From JAEUSG01 sp964590225 (GTDB lineage Bacteria > Fibrobacterota > OXYB2-FULL-49-7 > JAEUSG01): 17,827 nt of DNA. The first letter of the stretch is position 1. Every line of letters starts with the position of its first letter. Of the stretch, positions 15,436 through 17,827 are shown one piece after another. The notes under the pieces are model-generated. The model made no database searches. It was not told where the DNA came from and saw nothing but the letters and a program-made list of their open reading frames with translations. The position numbers and the translations under genes were made by a program. Location: positions 1 through 17,827 of the forward strand of contig CAZPWS010000065.1 of NCBI GenBank assembly GCA_964590225.1, read 5' to 3'.

Positions 15436-15584
15436 GTTAACCCCCCTTTAAATATTACTTCCATGTATTGTAAATATACGGAGAAAATCCACAGGTCGTT
15501 ATAAAAATCCTGTTTTTTCAACATGAAACATTTTACAATTTATAGTAAAATCCTGATGTTTATTGTAAAATTCTAATTGTAGGC
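15436..15584 (-). promoter_or_regulatory. Upstream region of the second secreted operon with inverted and direct repeats
   Basis: This 149-base gap is AT-rich and probably holds the promoter for the minus-strand operon starting at 15435. ATTTTACAAT (15530-15539) and ATTGTAAAAT (15562-15571) form a perfect ten-base inverted repeat with a 22-base spacer, and AAAATCCTG occurs at 15504-15512 and 15547-15555. These could be an operator or a hairpin. No well-spaced -35/-10 pair was identified. On the minus strand the leader ends TATTTAAA then six G, like the leader of the plus-strand operon at 96. Confidence 0.4.
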
Positions 15585-15929
15585 CTATTTGAAATCGTCT
15601 TCGGCTTCTTTTCTCGAATGGTAGATAGGTAAAAGTTTATCAAGATCGGCTATTTCCAGAACTCCTCTGATATCGGGGGAATTACAAACCACCGCAAGCT
15701 TACCCCGTTTTGAATATAGCAGACGATGGAAGTTAACAATGATACCCACCCCCATGCTATCGAGCATATCTACGCTGGATATGTCGAGCATTACCAACAG
15801 CTCTGTCTTAAGGAGAGCATCAAAAGAGCGCCGTATTTCAATTATATTCTTTGCTGTCATCGAACCTTTTAGTACGAGATAGGAGAATCTTTTGCTTTTT
15901 TCTGTTGTAATTGAAAAGTCTGTTGTCAT
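15585..15929 (-). CDS. STAS-domain anti-anti-sigma factor (SpoIIAA-like)
   Basis: This is a 114-residue cytoplasmic protein that is a single STAS domain. FSYLVLKGSM, VMLDISSVDMLDSMGVGIIVNF and KLAVVCNSPDIRGVLEIADLDKLLPIY match the family order. In the known family, a Ser in the DS.G loop is phosphorylated by an anti-sigma kinase. Here Ser58 in LDSMGVG is in that place. When unphosphorylated, such proteins bind the anti-sigma factor and free a sigma factor, or act in other signalling. No partner kinase or sigma gene is in view, so the partner is probably encoded elsewhere. The start has no clear ribosome site, but a later start would cut the first strand. It is divergent from the metallopeptidase gene, with only seven bases between start codons. 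Confidence 0.85.
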   Translation of the reverse strand: MTTDFSITTEKSKRFSYLVLKGSMTAKNIIEIRRSFDALLKTELLVMLDISSVDMLDSMGVGIIVNFHRLLYSKRGKLAVVCNSPDIRGVLEIADLDKLLPIYHSRKEAEDDFK

Positions 15930-15936
15930 TTAGCAT

Positions 15937-16671
15937 ATGGATATAATAAAAAAAGAGCCACCAAATCCATACCCCATTGTAACGGCGAATGGTGAAACGC
16001 TCTATGTACCCATAAAAAGGTCGAGTAGAGCGCGGCATATCTCCATAAAGGTTTCGCGGAGTGAAGGCGTTTATCTTGTGCTGCCGTTTGGCTGCTCGTT
16101 CCAACGCGCCGTTGACTTTATTGAAGAAAAACGGGCTTGGATAATAAAAAATAGGGTAATAGAGCGAAGTCTGGAGCCTCCAACAGAAATTTGTTTGCCG
16201 TTAATAAATGAGGTGTGGCCAGTAACTTTTGTTGTTGATAAAATAATTAGGGGTGCAATACTCACTATCCGTGAAAAGGAATTGTTCATTACTGATTCTG
16301 GTGCGGGTGATAAATTTTGGATAAGGACCATAGAGAAATGGTTAAAACGAAAGGCGACCGTAATTTTAATTGAACGGCTAAGTAATGAAGCATCGAAGCT
16401 AAAATTATTTCCCAAAAAAGTTATCATCAACTATCCGAAATCGATGTGGGGGAGTTGTTCGTACAACGGAACAATCAGCCTTAACGCGAAGTTGCTCCTT
16501 TTCCCCGACCACCTTGTGCATTATGTAATTGTCCACGAATTGTGTCATCTTCGCCATCACAACCATAGCAGTAAATTCTGGGAGATGGTTGGCGGCATTG
16601 TAGGGGATTACAGAAAATTGGTAAGAGAGGTGAAAGAGATTCAGCAAAAACTTCCGTGGTGGATTGCATAA
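15937..16671 (+). CDS. YgjP-type (DUF45) zinc metallopeptidase
   Basis: This 244-residue cytoplasmic protein matches the YgjP/DUF45 family, related to SprT-type metallopeptidases. RSSRARHISIKVSRSEGVYLVLP at the start and AVDFIEEKRAWIIKNR are its usual N-terminal elements. KSMWGSCSYNGTISLNAKLLLFP and the zinc motif HELCH at 200-204 (His200, Glu201, His204) with the further ligand candidate His210 in NHSSKFW complete it. The family acts as a putative protease of unknown substrate. Length and blocks agree with the known family. The start ATG at 15937 has no visible ribosome site and is separated from the divergent STAS start by only seven bases. The next gene follows within 30 bases and is probably co-transcribed. 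Confidence 0.85.
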   Translation: MDIIKKEPPNPYPIVTANGETLYVPIKRSSRARHISIKVSRSEGVYLVLPFGCSFQRAVDFIEEKRAWIIKNRVIERSLEPPTEICLPLINEVWPVTFVVDKIIRGAILTIREKELFITDSGAGDKFWIRTIEKWLKRKATVILIERLSNEASKLKLFPKKVIINYPKSMWGSCSYNGTISLNAKLLLFPDHLVHYVIVHELCHLRHHNHSSKFWEMVGGIVGDYRKLVREVKEIQQKLPWWIA

Positions 16672-16700
16672 TTGAAAAGGAACTTACTATCTTTTCCCCC

Positions 16701-17827
16701 GTGCACAAAATAATTCTATGTTTTTTGCTTTTTATTGTCGCCATGTCACACAGTTCCGTGTTTGTTATTCCAATAGATAAAGAAATTGAGCCTGGCCTTG
16801 CAGCTTTTGTTAAAAGGGCGGTAAAGGAGGCGGAAGGTAAAAATCCTAAGGCAATTATTTTTGAGATAAATACTTTTGGTGGAGCTGTTGAATCTGCGCT
16901 CGAAATAGTCGAAACAATTTCGGCGGTTAAGATTCATACAATAGCATATGTAAAAGAGAAAGCTATCTCTGCCGGTGCTCTTATTGCGCTCTCCTGTAAC
17001 GATATTGTTATGGAGGAAAACACGACAATAGGCGATGTTGCGCCAATAATGGTGAGTCAGAGCGGGCCGATAATGATGGGCGAAAAGTTTCAGTCCCCAC
17101 TTCGGGCTAAATTTCGTTCTCTCGCGCAAAAGAATAATTATCCAATAAAGTTAAGCGAAAGTTTTGTAAGCACAGAGAAAGAAATTGTTGAAGTTTGGTA
17201 TAAAGATTCGTCCAAGGTGCTGTTAACGGGAGTAGAGTACGGCGATTTATCTGAGTCTGATAAAAAACTAATTGTTAGAAAGAAGACCGTTGTGCCGAAG
17301 GGTGAATTGCTGACCTTGAGCGCATCTGAAGCTCTTGAACTCGGGTTTTCCAGAAAAACAGTGGCAAATTATAGCGAAGCTCTCAAAAACTGGAAATATA
17401 ACAGCGAGGAATTGGTCAGACTTGAAAAGCGTCGTTCAGAGAACTTGCTCATTCTGTTCAACAAAATTGCCCCTTTCCTCCTTATGATAGGTCTGTTTGG
17501 AATCTATATGGAAATAAAGACACCTGGGTTTGGAATTTTTGGAATTATTGGCATTGCTGCTTTTCTTCTTTTTTTTGGGACAAAGCATGTAGTTGGTCTT
17601 GCCGACAACATCGAAATAGTTCTTTTCTTTGTAGGAGTGGCACTACTTGCTGTGGAAATATTTGTTGTTCCAGGTTTTGGCATTTTTGGAGTGGCCGGTC
17701 TCTCTCTTATTCTAATATCGGCATTACTTGCAATGCAGTCTTTCACCCTGCCTCGTATGCCGTGGGAGAAACTCGCTTTCAGAAAAAATCTGTTAGTAGT
17801 GGGGGCGATATTTGCCGCAAGTGTGCC
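16701..17827 (+). CDS. NfeD1b/ClpP-class membrane serine protease (partial, runs off the window)
   Basis: This is a 375-residue open fragment without a stop inside the window. It starts with a hydrophobic signal (MHKIILCFLLFIVAMSHSS). Then comes a ClpP-like protease domain: PKAIIFEINTFGGAVESA, the active-site motif ISAGALIAL with Ser90, and ENTTIGDVAP. The Lys of the catalytic dyad may be in the AKFRSLAQ region (about residue 135-142). From about residue 250 a series of membrane helices is visible (FLLMIGLFGIYMEI, PGFGIFGIIGIAAFLLFF, IVLFFVGVALLAVEIFVV, IFGVAGLSLILISALL). The usual C-terminal NfeD OB-fold would be beyond the end. The GTG at 16701 gives a complete signal peptide. GTGs at 16656 and 16659, and an ATG at 16743 that would lose the signal, are alternatives. 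Such proteins are often followed by a stomatin/flotillin-like partner, which may lie beyond the window. Confidence 0.85.
   Translation, partial: MHKIILCFLLFIVAMSHSSVFVIPIDKEIEPGLAAFVKRAVKEAEGKNPKAIIFEINTFGGAVESALEIVETISAVKIHTIAYVKEKAISAGALIALSCNDIVMEENTTIGDVAPIMVSQSGPIMMGEKFQSPLRAKFRSLAQKNNYPIKLSESFVSTEKEIVEVWYKDSSKVLLTGVEYGDLSESDKKLIVRKKTVVPKGELLTLSASEALELGFSRKTVANYSEALKNWKYNSEELVRLEKRRSENLLILFNKIAPFLLMIGLFGIYMEIKTPGFGIFGIIGIAAFLLFFGTKHVVGLADNIEIVLFFVGVALLAVEIFVVPGFGIFGVAGLSLILISALLAMQSFTLPRMPWEKLAFRKNLLVVGAIFAASV

Noticed and set aside
15246..15440. Small plus-strand open frames opposite the large secreted genes (for example 13711-14034, 14913-15194, 15246-15440)
   Set aside because: They are antisense shadows with Cys/Arg-rich, family-less translations and no ribosome sites.
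16746..17129. Minus-strand open frame opposite the NfeD-type gene
   Set aside because: The plus strand carries a clear ClpP-class protease with an SAGA motif. The antisense translation has no recognisable content.
1..17827. CRISPR array, tRNA, rRNA, insertion sequence or toxin-antitoxin pair
   Set aside because: Looked for by eye across both strands: no regularly spaced repeats, cloverleaf sequences, transposase motifs or paired small toxin/antitoxin genes were seen.

Overview
The window reads as a moderately AT-rich chromosomal segment of a diderm (outer-membrane) bacterium. Four large secreted proteins end in a tail of about 80-90 residues that starts with the motif PNPFNP (or PNPFNG) and closes with a short beta strand and a basic residue. 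This is the look of the type A sorting domain of the type IX secretion system (T9SS), or of FlgD-Ig-like tails. The NPFNP form is common in Fibrobacterota/Chitinivibrionia-like and other FCB-related lineages. I infer that kind of organism but cannot name a species. No rRNA, tRNA, CRISPR array, insertion sequence or phage gene was seen.

Layout. (1) 96-4708, plus strand: a tight three-gene operon of exported proteins, made of a beta-propeller-like protein without a sorting tail, a repeat protein with a tail, and an SGNH/sialate-O-acetylesterase-type hydrolase with a tail. (2) 4709-5000: a small FlgM-like anti-sigma-28 protein, preceded by a candidate sigma-28/sigma-D promoter. (3) 9246-5011, minus strand: three closely packed envelope genes, encoding a membrane-anchored beta-helix protein, a likely lipoprotein beta-propeller and an 822-residue outer-membrane beta-barrel-like protein. 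(4) 9339-11017, plus strand: a GtrB/DPM-like membrane glycosyltransferase and a TPM-domain protein whose start overlaps its stop codon. (5) 15435-11059, minus strand: a second secreted operon, an 891-residue propeller/Ig-like protein followed by a canonical-looking sialate O-acetylesterase, both tailed. (6) 15585-15929: a STAS-domain anti-anti-sigma protein, divergent from a YgjP-type (DUF45) metallopeptidase and an NfeD1b/ClpP-class membrane serine protease that runs off the window end.

How it may work together. Two secreted operons, each pairing a propeller-like protein with a sialate-O-acetylesterase-type hydrolase, flank a core of cell-envelope genes. The simplest reading is extracellular or surface glycan deacetylation by T9SS-like cargo, next to envelope proteins that may support display or transport. 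The link between the core and the cargo is inferred from position only. The presence of FlgM-like and STAS regulators hints at alternative-sigma-factor control, again without direct proof.
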